A DNA stretch of 51,416 nt, taken from positions 15,709 to 67,124 of the forward strand of contig NZ_LYPA01000072.1 of assembly GCF_001675045.1 (NCBI RefSeq), read 5' to 3'. The position numbers and the translations under genes were made by a program. Below the pieces are notes generated by a model. It was given only the letters and a program-made list of their open reading frames with translations. It did not search any database and had not been told where the DNA came from. The DNA is from Paenibacillus oryzae (GTDB taxonomy: Bacteria > Bacillota > Bacilli > Paenibacillales > Paenibacillaceae). This document shows positions 41,307-50,434 of this stretch, in pieces. Every line of letters begins with the position of its first letter. Position 1 is the stretch's first letter.

Positions 41307-42059
41307 GCTTGGCGTTTTGCCCGTCCACCGCTTGAATACTTTAATGAAATAGTTATCGTTGGCAAAGCCGCAGCGCTGGGAAATAGCCGAAATCGGGAGC
41401 GTTGTTCCAAGCAGCTCCCGCACCGCCGCCTCCACCCTCACCTTTTGCGTAAAGTTAGTAATGGTATGTCCCGTTTTTTTCTTGAAAATATTGCTCACAT
41501 AGGTCTGCTCCATATTGACGAGCTTAGCCAGGCTTCCAAGCGACAGCTCCTCGCCGTAATGCTGCGAAATGTAGGCCACAAGCCGGTCCACCTGGGGATG
41601 ATCTGTCAGCCGCTCCGCTGCGGAGGGTGCGCCAAGCGCCTCCCCCCCTCCAATGCCGTTAAGCCTTCGCCACTTGTCGCGCTGCTCCAACTCTCCCCTT
41701 GCCTTGTCCAGCAGGGAAGCCAGACGTTCGGGCCGGAGCGACAGCTTCAGCACATAACCAATCGCACCTAGCTCCAGCGCCTGCTGGGCGTAATGGAACT
41801 CCGACATGCAGGTCAGCATAATAAACGGGCAGCTCCAGCCGGCCTCCCGGCTTCTGCGCAGCAGCTCCACGCCGTCCATTCCGGGCATCACAATATCCGT
41901 AATGACCAGATCCGCCTGCTCCTGCTCCATCGCTTCGTACGCTTCATCGCCGCTTGCAAACTCTCCCTTTAGCGCAAAGCCGTATTTTTCCCATAGCACC
42001 ATATGCTTTAGCATATCCAGCGAAAACGGCTCATCCTCTACCAAATAGACGCTATACAT
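41289..42059 (-). CDS. yesN: YesN-type response regulator (receiver plus AraC HTH)
   Basis: A 256-residue regulator. The receiver has D8/E9-type acidic residues and D55 (DLVITDIVMPGMDG), with the signature K in YVLKLSLRP. The C-terminal AraC-type HTH covers about 155-256 (YGEELSLGSLAKLVNMEQTYVS, then KCGFANDNYF-like ISQRCGFANDNYFIKVFKRWTG). It is shorter than most YesN proteins, which have a long middle part. It overlaps yesM by 8 bp. Family knowledge: YesMN pairs control sugar uptake operons. The 19-bp box before the permease and binding-protein genes is its likely site. Confidence 0.92.
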   Translation of the reverse strand: MYSVYLVEDEPFSLDMLKHMVLWEKYGFALKGEFASGDEAYEAMEQEQADLVITDIVMPGMDGVELLRRSREAGWSCPFIMLTCMSEFHYAQQALELGAIGYVLKLSLRPERLASLLDKARGELEQRDKWRRLNGIGGGEALGAPSAAERLTDHPQVDRLVAYISQHYGEELSLGSLAKLVNMEQTYVSNIFKKKTGHTITNFTQKVRVEAAVRELLGTTLPISAISQRCGFANDNYFIKVFKRWTGKTPSDFRKS

Positions 42060-43845
42060 GAGTGTTTTCCTCCTTTTGGTATGGTTCCGAAATGAGAAGG
42101 GGCAGAGCTATTTTCACTACCGTTCCGGTATGATCCTGCGGCTCGAGCAGCTCCAGAGACGCGCCTCCCCTGTACAGCAGCTCCAGCCGCTCCCGGATAT
42201 TGGCAAGCCCGATGCCTTTGCGTTTCCTTGCGATAGAGGGCGACTCCTTTCGGGCTCCCTCTACGCCCTGCCCATTATCGGCAACGGACAGTAAAAGCTG
42301 ACTTTCATTGCGCTGGATGGCAATGGTTATCGTTTCGTTCGGCTTGGGCTTGGCGAAGCCGTGAATAATCGCATTTTCGACGAGCGGCTGAAGTGTGAAC
42401 TTGGGCACCAGCGTATAATATAGCGATTCGTCATAGCGGATATCCAGCTTGAAGCGGTTGCTGAAGCGGGTATTCTGAATATGCATGTAGGCTTCCGTAA
42501 AGCTGAGCTCCTGCCCCAGCGGCACCAGGTCCACCTCCGTATTAAGGCTGGTCTCCAGCAGCAGCCCCAGCGAGACGCAAATTTCAAACGTCACCTCATC
42601 CTTGTTCCGCAGCGCCTGGCTTTTGATCATATTTAGCGTATTCAGCAGAAAATGAGGGTCCATCTGGGAAACGAGAATTTGAAACCGGCTGGACTCCTTC
42701 TGCCGTTCCTCTACCTTCAGCCGGTAAATGAGGCTTTGGATATCTGCGATCATCACATTAAAGCTATCCACCAGGTGCAAAATCTCACCGCTGTAGGAAT
42801 CGGTGGGAAGCGTTACTTTAAGCTCGTTATCCGCCGCCTTGGACATCACGTTGCGCAGCTTGTGCAGCGGTTTCGTTATGGCGGAGGCGATCAGCAAAGT
42901 GGCGGCGATAAAAACGGCGGTCAGCAGCAGCACGCCCAAAAATACATTTCGTTTTATTTTGTTCGTGTCGGCAAACACCTGCTGGAGCGATATTTTTTTG
43001 ACCAGCATCCAATCCATGGAGGACAAATAACTCGCCATATACAGAACCTGCTCCTGATCGCTTATATAATGAACCGTTTTGTCGGGATGCGCTTTCAATT
43101 CCGCTGCCAGCTGCTGGATCAATGGCTCCGGCATATTCGTTCCTTCGGCGCTGCGAAACACAATACCCCCGTCCGTCCTTGCGACCAGATAGCTGCCCTG
43201 CCTGCTTCCTCCGCGCGCCCATGCCGCCAGCCAGCGCTGATGATCCATGCTGATACGCACAGAACCAAACGGCTCCCTCTGCTCATTAAGAAGCAAGGAA
43301 TCAATCGTCAGCATCGTATCGCCGGGAACAATATCCTTGGCTACATAAGTGGGAGCTTCCTGCCAACGATAGGTGGCTCCCGCTCCGCCGCCGGTTAGCT
43401 CCAGGATCTCCCGGTACAGCTTACCGCCATCCATCGCCTGGCGGGGCGTATAGTTGAAATAGGCATTGCCGGACTTATCGGTTACCGTAAAATAAACGGA
43501 AGGGGTAGACAGAAAAAACGAATTGGCAAGCGAGTCCAGATTGCGGATAATTTCTTTACGCGCGGCATGGTAGGATTCATTGCCCTTGCCGCTCAAATAT
43601 TGCTCGAATGCGGGATTCTGATTAATCAAAATAAGGGAGCGGGTCATCAAACCCGTCAAATCCAGCAAGTCGCTGCGAAAGCCTTCAACCTCCCGCGAGT
43701 TTTGCGCAATCTGGTTTTGCTTAAGCACCTGCTCGATCTGGTTAAACCCGATCAGGCAAAGGCCTGAAAACGGAATCAGCACCAGCAGCACATAGGCGGC
43801 AACCATCCGGTTTTTCAAGCTGCCAGGCCACCATTTTTTCCACAT
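42052..43845 (-). CDS. yesM: YesM-type sensor histidine kinase
   Basis: A 597-residue kinase with two membrane helices (about 12-33 and 300-322) around an extracellular Cache-like sensor, a HAMP-like linker, and the HisKA-type core of the LytS/YesM group: phospho-accepting histidine in QMDPHFLLNTLNMI, and ATP boxes ENAIIHGF, VADNGQGV and GIGLANIRERLELLYRG. It probably senses the sugar, directly or through the binding protein, and phosphorylates YesN. It lies 218 bp behind the second permease gene. Confidence 0.9.
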   Translation of the reverse strand: MWKKWWPGSLKNRMVAAYVLLVLIPFSGLCLIGFNQIEQVLKQNQIAQNSREVEGFRSDLLDLTGLMTRSLILINQNPAFEQYLSGKGNESYHAARKEIIRNLDSLANSFFLSTPSVYFTVTDKSGNAYFNYTPRQAMDGGKLYREILELTGGGAGATYRWQEAPTYVAKDIVPGDTMLTIDSLLLNEQREPFGSVRISMDHQRWLAAWARGGSRQGSYLVARTDGGIVFRSAEGTNMPEPLIQQLAAELKAHPDKTVHYISDQEQVLYMASYLSSMDWMLVKKISLQQVFADTNKIKRNVFLGVLLLTAVFIAATLLIASAITKPLHKLRNVMSKAADNELKVTLPTDSYSGEILHLVDSFNVMIADIQSLIYRLKVEERQKESSRFQILVSQMDPHFLLNTLNMIKSQALRNKDEVTFEICVSLGLLLETSLNTEVDLVPLGQELSFTEAYMHIQNTRFSNRFKLDIRYDESLYYTLVPKFTLQPLVENAIIHGFAKPKPNETITIAIQRNESQLLLSVADNGQGVEGARKESPSIARKRKGIGLANIRERLELLYRGGASLELLEPQDHTGTVVKIALPLLISEPYQKEENTHV

Positions 43846-44063
43846 GTATACTGTCAGTCCCCTCTGCCCGCACCTGCAATTTTGCCCAGTATATCAAACG
43901 CGGCTCTTGTCGAAAAGAGTCTAAAAAACGTCTCCCGGAAAAACGGCAAGGGAAAGCCGACAAAAAAACTCGCCCTCAAGACACCCCTTCCCCTCCGGTC
44001 ATCTCTGCTGAATAGCTATTCGTTTCATGCGACTTTTCGGACAGCCCCTAATCCGGTCAGCTT

Positions 44064-44933
44064 TTATCCTTTGACCGCACCGTTTGCAATGCCTTCAATA
44101 ATAAAGCGCTGGCCAAGCAGAAAAACAAGGATCATCGGAATCATCGCAGCCGTGGCGGCTGCCATCATGCCATTGTAATCAACGGAGTTTTCCAGCACGA
44201 AGTTTTGCAGGCCAAGCGGCACGGTATAGAGATTTTTGTCGATTAGAAAAATAAGCGCATTTTCATAGTCATTCCAATGCCAGGAGAAATCCAGAATAGT
44301 GAGCGTAGCAAGCGGTCCTTTGGCTAACGGCAAAATAATGTGCCAGAAAATTTTGGGATGACCGGCCCCGTCAATAAATGCCGCTTCGCTAATTTCATGC
44401 GGAACGGTTATAAAAAACTGTCTTAGCAGGAACACGCCAAAAATAGTAAACATGCCGGGAAGAATAAGCGCCAGATGACTGTTGTAAATCCCCATCCAGT
44501 CAAACAGCACAAACTTGGGAACAAACAAAATTTGCGGCGGCACCATCATCATGGACAGGTAAATAAAAAACATGGCGTCGCGTCCGCGAAATTTGACCCG
44601 GGAAAAGCCGTAAGCCGCCAGCGCGGCAAATGCAACGGCGCCAACGGTGGAAATAACGGATACCTTTAACGAGTTAACATAATAGGAAACAAAATTGCCC
44701 GGACCCGTCCACACCTTCTCATGATGCTTCCAGACGATTTCGTCAGGAATCCATTGAATGGGAAAACGGAACACCTCAAGCGGCGTTTTGAAGGATGTCG
44801 AAATCATCCAGGCGAACGGGAGCAGCATAATGAGCCCAAAAGCCGTCATGACTAAAGTAAGCACCCATTTTCTCAAAACAGGGCCCCGTTTTTCCCTTCT
44901 TCCGGTCCCGCCGGCAGCAGTTATTGTGTTCAT
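44064..44933 (-). CDS. Carbohydrate ABC permease (MalG/LplC type)
   Basis: A 289-residue permease with six membrane helices. The EAA loop is ISEAAFIDGAGHPKIFWHIILPLAKGP, the cytoplasmic segment that contacts the ATPase. CAGGAGG precedes the start. It pairs with the gene just upstream. As in other Paenibacillus sugar systems, no ATPase gene is present; a shared MsmX-type ATPase elsewhere is likely. Confidence 0.92.
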   Translation of the reverse strand: MNTITAAGGTGRREKRGPVLRKWVLTLVMTAFGLIMLLPFAWMISTSFKTPLEVFRFPIQWIPDEIVWKHHEKVWTGPGNFVSYYVNSLKVSVISTVGAVAFAALAAYGFSRVKFRGRDAMFFIYLSMMMVPPQILFVPKFVLFDWMGIYNSHLALILPGMFTIFGVFLLRQFFITVPHEISEAAFIDGAGHPKIFWHIILPLAKGPLATLTILDFSWHWNDYENALIFLIDKNLYTVPLGLQNFVLENSVDYNGMMAAATAAMIPMILVFLLGQRFIIEGIANGAVKG

Positions 44934-44970
44934 CGCGACCTCCTGAAGAAATGTTATAGTTTCCGCCGGT

Positions 44971-45861
44971 TTAATAATGAACCCAGCGCTTTTGACCGAT
45001 CCAGTTCAGCAGCATAACCAGCATAACGATAGCAAACAGCACCCATGATATCGCCGAGGCGTAGCCCATCTCATAATAGCGGAACGCCGTTTTGTAAATG
45101 TAGATAGACAATACAGACGTGCTTTCCCCCGGTCCTCCGCCTGTTGTCGCCTGGATGATGCCGAAGGTTTTGATCGCGGATATAAAGCCGGTAATCAGCA
45201 GCAGAAAGGTTGTCGGCGAAACCAGCGGTACGGTTACATACCGGATGGTATGCCAGAACCTTGCTCCATCCATGCGCGAAGCCTCCACCAGCTCCTTGGG
45301 CACATCCTGCAGCCCCGCCAAATAAATAATCATGTTGTACCCCACCATAATCCAGATATGGATGATGGCGACGGCAAAAATGGCGGTATCCGTCTGAGCC
45401 ATCCAGCCCGGAGGATTGCTTATGCCGATAAGCCGCAGCGTCGCGTTAATCGGCCCTTGACCGGGATGAAACAGCAGCATCCAGACAAATGCGATAGCAA
45501 CGCCGTTCATAATATACGGCAAAAAGTACAAGGTCCGAAGCAGCTTGCTCCAATACACGCTTTGATTCAGCGCATAAGCGATAGGAAAAGACAATAAAAT
45601 GGACACTGGAACGGTCATCAAAAAAATAAACGTTTTGCCAACCGCGTTATGAAACGAAGCATCCTCCATCAATCTGTTGAAATTGTCGAGACCCGTAAAG
45701 TGAAGGCCGCCCTTGTCCATAAACGAATAATCGGTAAACATCATGACAAAGGACATCACTGCGGGCACCAGGTAAAACAGGCCAATCCCGATCATGCTGG
45801 GAGCAACAAACAAATAACCGATGGGGTTATTGCCCGAAAACCCTTTTTTTAATCGGCTCAT
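44971..45861 (-). CDS. Carbohydrate ABC permease (MalF/LplB type)
   Basis: A 296-residue permease with six membrane helices. The EAA loop is LVEASRMDGARFWHTIRYVTVPLVSP. It starts the operon, with AAGGAGGAG before the ATG. Together with the following permease and the lipoprotein at 39686-41038 it forms a complete importer apart from the ATPase. The cargo is probably an oligosaccharide, but no specific sugar can be named. Confidence 0.92.
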   Translation of the reverse strand: MSRLKKGFSGNNPIGYLFVAPSMIGIGLFYLVPAVMSFVMMFTDYSFMDKGGLHFTGLDNFNRLMEDASFHNAVGKTFIFLMTVPVSILLSFPIAYALNQSVYWSKLLRTLYFLPYIMNGVAIAFVWMLLFHPGQGPINATLRLIGISNPPGWMAQTDTAIFAVAIIHIWIMVGYNMIIYLAGLQDVPKELVEASRMDGARFWHTIRYVTVPLVSPTTFLLLITGFISAIKTFGIIQATTGGGPGESTSVLSIYIYKTAFRYYEMGYASAISWVLFAIVMLVMLLNWIGQKRWVHY

Positions 45862-45905
45862 ACTATCTATCTCCTCCTTATTTCTCTAGGGCGAAAAGGT
45901 AGTGA

Positions 45906-46014
45906 ATGATGTACACAAGCTGTCAAGCTGTCAAGCAGGCTTGCACATGCGCCCTTATAGCAAACTAAGTGTAGCAAACACCCGGTCCAGCCGTAATGAA
46001 CGCTATTGTGCTGT
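45906..46014 (-). promoter_or_regulatory. Promoter and YesN-box candidate (copy 2) of the sugar permease operon
   Basis: On the minus strand TTGACA (45934-45929), 17 bp, CATCAT (45911-45906) is a promoter candidate. A second TTGACA follows the first by 8 bp. The 19-bp box at 45996-46014 (plus-strand ATGAACGCTATTGTGCTGT) lies about 62 bp upstream of the -35. Confidence 0.6.
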
Positions 46015-46034
46015 CATAGCACTGTATTGGGCGA

Positions 46035-46066
46035 ACGCAAAAAAGGCCCCCTGAGGGAGCCTTTCA
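46035..46066 (-). terminator. Terminator after the DUF2625 gene
   Basis: On the minus strand AAAGGCTCCCT pairs with AGGGGGCCTTTT around a short loop and runs into TTTTTT. It lies about 37 bp beyond the stop codon. Confidence 0.82.
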
Positions 46067-46102
46067 GTTGAACTAATTGCTAATTGTCGGGCCGGTATTG
46101 TA

Positions 46103-46750
46103 TTAGGCTTTCAAGACTATGCCCCAGGCATCGAAAACGGAAACAGGCGATTTGCTGCTGCTTTCGCCTCCCCCTTCCTTTGACCAAAGCGGAGGAAAAT
46201 AAGAGAAAACTTGTCCGCTCTGAAGCTTTGTCATTTCCTCCTGCCAGCCTTCCCAGCGGAAGGTTTCATAGAATCGGGCGAGGTCGCCGTTTGCCAGCCA
46301 ATTGACAAAGCCTGAATAAGCTAGCTCGGTATTTTCCCATTCCATCGTATCGGGTGCAAAATAGTAAATCTGACCGCTTCCGCCAAACCTCCCTGTATCC
46401 ATGGCAAAAAAACCGCCTGCTGCGTCATAAGCCACAACAAGCATGCCGGGGACAGGCTCAGCAGCGTCCTCGTTATTCAGACCGTTCCAGGATAACAAGC
46501 CGCCTTGAATGCCTTCGCCGCCCGCCCCCAGCAGGCAAACCCAGCCGGAGTCCACAAGAATGCCGCCCGTTTCATAAGCTATGGCCCCCAAATACGAAGC
46601 CGTGCTTACACCAAGACGGCGCAAAGTGAAATCTGCTTCATTACGCTGTGCCGGAAGACAGACGCAAGCATTGCTGCCTCCATCCAGCAGCTCCTTTAAC
46701 TCATCCCAGGCATGATTGTCCTCGCTAATCCATTCGTTGTTTCGTTCCAT
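46103..46750 (-). CDS. DUF2625 protein
   Basis: A 215-residue cytoplasmic protein. It opens with WDELKELLDGGSNACVCLPAQ and continues with LGAIAYETGGILVDSGWVCLLGAG, both recognisable DUF2625 segments, including the SGWVCLLGAG block. The family has no known function; some members are linked to immunity or toxin-neutralising contexts, but nothing here supports that. It is the last of three small same-strand genes (Nudix, coiled-coil, DUF2625) and is followed by a terminator. Confidence 0.72.
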   Translation of the reverse strand: MERNNEWISEDNHAWDELKELLDGGSNACVCLPAQRNEADFTLRRLGVSTASYLGAIAYETGGILVDSGWVCLLGAGGEGIQGGLLSWNGLNNEDAAEPVPGMLVVAYDAAGGFFAMDTGRFGGSGQIYYFAPDTMEWENTELAYSGFVNWLANGDLARFYETFRWEGWQEEMTKLQSGQVFSYFPPLWSKEGGGESSSKSPVSVFDAWGIVLKA

Positions 46751-46849
46751 CCTTGCTTGCTTTCATTCCTCTCTATATGCAGCCGCAACGGCTTTTTACT
46801 GCTCTGTCTGAAGCAGGCTTCATATCAGGACACGGCGTTCCGGTCTGCC

Positions 46850-47197
46850 TTATTGCCTTTCCACCTGAAGCAGCCGCACTTCTTTGGCCTCGTAGGTGCC
46901 TTCCAGCTGCTGGCTTGCAATGACGTTTAACTTGAGCAGCCCGGCGATTTTGCCGGCATCCGGCTTTGACAGAAGCCTCCACAGCTCCAGATCGGGCAAG
47001 GCGGCAAACAGCTTTTCGCTATCGTATTCCTTTCGCTCCTGAACGACGATTTTGGCCCGGTAGCCGCCTTCCTCCATTTCCAGAACATCCTGCTGCCGCA
47101 TTTCCTCCAAAATAAGGCCGCGCAGCTCGGCAAGCTGCTCCTCCAGCTCCTTCTGCTTCTGCTTGAGCCGGTAATATTGCCTGATGTGCTGATCCAT
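46850..47197 (-). CDS. Small coiled-coil protein of unknown function
   Basis: A 115-residue acidic/basic protein with an N-terminal coiled coil (about 1-45, YYRLKQKQKELEEQLAELRG) and a C-terminal helical region. I do not recognise a family; the general shape recalls short phage-derived helper proteins, but no phage genes are nearby. AAAGGGAG lies about 11 nt before the ATG. It stands between the Nudix and DUF2625 genes, with 57 bp and 99 bp gaps. Confidence 0.6.
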   Translation of the reverse strand: MDQHIRQYYRLKQKQKELEEQLAELRGLILEEMRQQDVLEMEEGGYRAKIVVQERKEYDSEKLFAALPDLELWRLLSKPDAGKIAGLLKLNVIASQQLEGTYEAKEVRLLQVERQ

Positions 47198-47254
47198 TTC
47201 TCATCACGCTCCCTTTTAGGCATATGTATGCCGGAAGCATGGCTATTAGATCAG

Positions 47255-47791
47255 CTATCTATTTTGGACAACGCGCCAGTCATGGGCAAATTGATAAAGC
47301 TCGGCAATATCATGCCGCCCTTGCGACCGGAACAGAGCCGTCGCTTCGTCAATATCCATCAGTTCAACCCGGGCGACCTTTTCGCCGTCGGGCGGATTGA
47401 GAGGGGCGGCGACCAGCTTGACCTCTCCTGTTCCGATTAGCCGGAAAAAGCGGGGATGCGGAATATGGGACCGATAAGGCTGCTCCGCTCGGGAATGGCA
47501 GCTAAAATGGCCAACAATCTCAAAGTCCGCAAGCTCGGCTCCGATTTCCTCCATCAGCTCTCTTTTCAGTCCGTTCATATAGGCTTCTCCAGGCTCCAGC
47601 GTGCCACCGATCAGCTCCCACTTGCCATCCTCCAATTGCATCATGACGTAGCGTTCGCCAACGGTTGGAATCAGGCTTATGTTGCTTACGAGACGTTCAT
47701 CTCCGCACATCCCCGGCGAAAAAACCGACTCAACGGGCTCCCACCAAATCGGGGCGGATAACGATGGATATTTTGACGAGTCCACAGACAT
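47255..47791 (-). CDS. Nudix hydrolase
   Basis: A 178-residue Nudix protein. The Nudix box is GGTLEPGEAYMNGLKRELMEEIGAE (Gx5Ex7REUxEExGU), with the catalytic glutamates in the REL-EE block. It should hydrolyse a nucleoside diphosphate linked to another moiety, with metal ions. Substrate unknown. Nucleotide-sugar, NADH or 8-oxo-dGTP hydrolases have the same shape. GAGGAG lies before the start. A NAD-kinase-like gene lies just upstream, so a nicotinamide-nucleotide substrate would be a reasonable first guess. Confidence 0.85.
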   Translation of the reverse strand: MSVDSSKYPSLSAPIWWEPVESVFSPGMCGDERLVSNISLIPTVGERYVMMQLEDGKWELIGGTLEPGEAYMNGLKRELMEEIGAELADFEIVGHFSCHSRAEQPYRSHIPHPRFFRLIGTGEVKLVAAPLNPPDGEKVARVELMDIDEATALFRSQGRHDIAELYQFAHDWRVVQNR

Positions 47792-47846
47792 GCTCTATTG
47801 CTCCTCTCCTGCATTGGAAATATCCCCATTATTGTAGCATGTCTTG

Positions 47847-49040
47847 TCAAACCACCAACACTCCATGTTTCTCAGCCAGGCCAATCGTCGCCTTCAAGCC
47901 GGAATTAAACGCTAAATAATCGCTTTCCACCCCATCGCTGAAAATAACGCCGTCCTCCGGCATCTGCGACTCTACCTGCAGCGGGCTGCGGTCATTTATA
48001 GCGCCAAATACAAGCGATGCCCCGCTGGAGCGGCTGGGGAACGGCTCCCGCACGGAAAAGTAAAGATGGCTTGCATCCCAGCCAAAATTGTCCAACACAT
48101 TTTCTGCAGGGATGACCACCCCTTCCGTCTTACCCTCCTGCTCCCCCACCGCCTCCTGCCGATGCTGACCGGAGGCGGAGTTAAGGAAGGTATCGAGGTC
48201 AGAGACATAGTGTCCACAGGCATAACGGCTTATTCCTTCCGCTCCGGCTAAAACGCTTTTTAGCCAGCCTGTAGCTCCCATTCCCGTGGATACGATAATA
48301 CCGCTAGAGGATTGCTGCTCTGCCCGATCGCCCGAATAAATCCGGTATCTCGCGGATACATGCGTTTTTCGGCCGATGAACAAATCATTGACCGCATACA
48401 GCGTTTGTCCGTCATTCAGCGTTGCCTTGGCTAGCGATATCTCCTTGACGCCTCGTTTTCCGCACAGCGTATCCGGCACTATTTTATGCAGATCCCGCAC
48501 CTCAAACGGAAGCAGCACCCCGTCCCAGCGGCTCGGATCGGGATTGACTCCAATGAGGCGTTGACCTTGCAAATATTTGAGCGTATTCGCTACCAGGCCG
48601 TCCTGCCCTAACGCGATAACCGTATCCCGCTTCCCGAACAGATAATTGGGCACGTGTTCCCTGTTCACGATTTGCAGTCTCCCTTGTCTCTCCAAAATAG
48701 CAATGGTTTCCCGAAGCGCAAGCTGGTACGTGTTGTGCTCATTTAAATAATCGTTAAAATCCGCACCCATCTGCGTAATGTAAAATTGCGCCTGGGAAAC
48801 CGTATTGTAGCGCACCACAAGCTCCTCAAGCCGGGTGCGGCGTTTGATCAGCACCAGCTTGCTGTCCCTCTGATCGGCCTCCTCGCGGTGCTCGTCATGC
48901 CTCGGTGTTGTATGCGGGCCATGCTGGCTGTCAAATTGATGGCCAAGTTGACGGATCGCTTGACGGCTTTGTTGACCACTTTGTTGGCGCTGCTGTTCTA
49001 CTCTGGCACCAGAGGCGCTTCCCCAAAATGCTCCGTTCAT
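47847..49040 (-). CDS. NAD-kinase-like protein with altered active-site motifs
   Basis: About 397 residues. The middle and C-terminal parts match the NAD(+) kinase / diacylglycerol kinase-like fold: LGQDGLVANTLKYL stands where NAD kinases have GGDGT, YAVNDLFIG where they have the NE motif, and VSTGMGATGW where they have STPTGSTA. So three key motifs are altered, which questions normal NAD kinase activity. The first 70 residues are rich in Gln, Arg and His. I start at ATG 49040 with GAGGAGG upstream, rather than TTG 49046. It follows an SPFH-domain gene by 115 bp. Confidence 0.75.
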   Translation of the reverse strand: MNGAFWGSASGARVEQQRQQSGQQSRQAIRQLGHQFDSQHGPHTTPRHDEHREEADQRDSKLVLIKRRTRLEELVVRYNTVSQAQFYITQMGADFNDYLNEHNTYQLALRETIAILERQGRLQIVNREHVPNYLFGKRDTVIALGQDGLVANTLKYLQGQRLIGVNPDPSRWDGVLLPFEVRDLHKIVPDTLCGKRGVKEISLAKATLNDGQTLYAVNDLFIGRKTHVSARYRIYSGDRAEQQSSSGIIVSTGMGATGWLKSVLAGAEGISRYACGHYVSDLDTFLNSASGQHRQEAVGEQEGKTEGVVIPAENVLDNFGWDASHLYFSVREPFPSRSSGASLVFGAINDRSPLQVESQMPEDGVIFSDGVESDYLAFNSGLKATIGLAEKHGVLVV

Positions 49041-49155
49041 ATCCAACCCTCCTCACAAGCAGCTTGCCTGACCTTTTCCGAATCATGGCTGCTCTCTGCT
49101 GCAGCGTTCTTCCTCTCTCAGCCGCCCTTATCGCTCTGTTCATACACAAACCTTC

Positions 49156-50196
49156 TTATCTATGCGCAATTTTGCCCCCGGTTTCGTTCATTAATCCCTG
49201 CAACAAATCCGGTGTAATGGTAAGCTGCCCGATTTTGTCCGCTTTCTCCGCCAGCTCCTGGAATGCAATGGCGATTAGCTTGCCGGGCTCCATGCCGATG
49301 TTGGCAAGCGATTGAAGCATATGCGGCTCCATGCCTTGCATCGCTTTGACGATAGCCGACATTTCATACGCCTTGGCATCCGCTTCGGCTTGCTTGTTGG
49401 CAACGGAAAGCTCAATTAATGCGCCTTTTTCCTTCTCCAGCAGCGTATCAAATTGAAGCTGCTCCTCCTGCATTTCATTTCGTTTTTTCATAACCAGCCG
49501 TTCGGCATCCAGCTGGGTTTCGCGAATTTGCTTTCTTTTTAATTCGATGGCAATTTCCGTGCTAAGCTCATTTTCCTTAATTTTCCGCTCCTGCTGAATG
49601 GAGGAATTGCGGCGCTCATATAACGCATCGTCGGCGTTCCGGAGAATCGCCTCCCGCGCTTCCGCTTCCAGCGCTCGCAGCGTCTCCTTGGTTGGCAAAA
49701 GAGCGAGAATGGAAACGCCAAGCACCTCAATGCCAAGACGGGCAAGCTCTTCATTGTTTTGAAGCCCTTGCTTGATTGCTGCCGCCAGCGGTTCCCCCGC
49801 TTGCAGCGCCTCTCTTAACTGAAGCTGCGACAATTGTTTTTTGACCAGCACCTTGGCGGCATTCATAACCCGCAGCGACAGCTTGGCGGGATCATCCGAA
49901 AGATAGGTTTTTTTGTTCAAATGATAGGTGTAATCCAGATGCTGCGACGTTTTGTGATAATCCGCAATCCGGTATGTCAATTGCCCCTGAAGGGTAACCG
50001 TCTGGTAATCGGCTGTCATCTCATCAAACATAAACGGTGCGTCAATGGAGGAAACAGGGAGCACCATGACCGAGGTAACGGGCGCGTAATAGAGGAATGA
50101 CAAGCCGATCCCTTCCTGCACAACTTTGCCGCCTTTCACCTTCATTACATATTGGCTTGGCTGAAACTTTACAAATCGCAGGCCGAACATAGACAT
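49156..50196 (-). CDS. SPFH-domain (stomatin/prohibitin-like) protein
   Basis: A 346-residue protein with an SPFH/band-7 domain (about 10-200, including VTLQGQLTYRIADYHKTSQHLDYTYH) and a long charged coiled coil (about 195-290, RNSSIQQERKIKENELSTEIAIELKRKQI). It has no membrane helix or signal peptide, unlike flotillins, so it is cytoplasmic or peripheral. SPFH proteins build ring or cage oligomers at membranes. It leads the next gene, the NAD-kinase-like protein. The promoter (TTGACA, 17 bp, TAACAT) and RBS (GAGAGG) are close upstream. Confidence 0.87.
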   Translation of the reverse strand: MSMFGLRFVKFQPSQYVMKVKGGKVVQEGIGLSFLYYAPVTSVMVLPVSSIDAPFMFDEMTADYQTVTLQGQLTYRIADYHKTSQHLDYTYHLNKKTYLSDDPAKLSLRVMNAAKVLVKKQLSQLQLREALQAGEPLAAAIKQGLQNNEELARLGIEVLGVSILALLPTKETLRALEAEAREAILRNADDALYERRNSSIQQERKIKENELSTEIAIELKRKQIRETQLDAERLVMKKRNEMQEEQLQFDTLLEKEKGALIELSVANKQAEADAKAYEMSAIVKAMQGMEPHMLQSLANIGMEPGKLIAIAFQELAEKADKIGQLTITPDLLQGLMNETGGKIAHR

Positions 50197-50251
50197 GACC
50201 TCTCTTTCAAAAGTGGATGATGATTAATATTATCAATTTGTTAATATCATT

Positions 50252-50280
50252 ATGTTATTATCAAAAGTTGAATTTGTCAA
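50252..50280 (-). promoter_or_regulatory. Promoter of the SPFH operon
   Basis: On the minus strand TTGACA (50280-50275), 17 bp, TAACAT (50257-50252), inside a strongly AT-rich stretch with repeated (T)GATAAT(A) words. The rest of the 331-bp gap 50197-50527 holds only the terminator at 50389-50434. Confidence 0.6.
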
Positions 50281-50388
50281 TGGCCTTTTCACATCTCTCA
50301 AATTTGGGCTGTGTTAACCCACGCCGAAGGTCTATACCTATTGGAAGGGCTGTCCAGCAAATCTGGTCCCCGAATACGCTACACGCAA

Positions 50389-50434
50389 AGAAAAAGCCTA
50401 AGAATGCTTGGATATCAACATTCTTAGACTTTTC
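50389..50434 (-). terminator. Terminator of the GrpB gene
   Basis: On the minus strand AAAAGTCTAAGAATG pairs with CATTCTTAGGCTTTTT around a 12-nt loop, ending in TTTTT. It lies about 95 bp beyond the stop. Confidence 0.75.

Noticed and set aside
46850..47197. Prophage remnant around the small coiled-coil protein
   Set aside because: A single helical protein is not evidence of phage; neighbouring genes are ordinary chromosomal types and no integrase or att site is seen.
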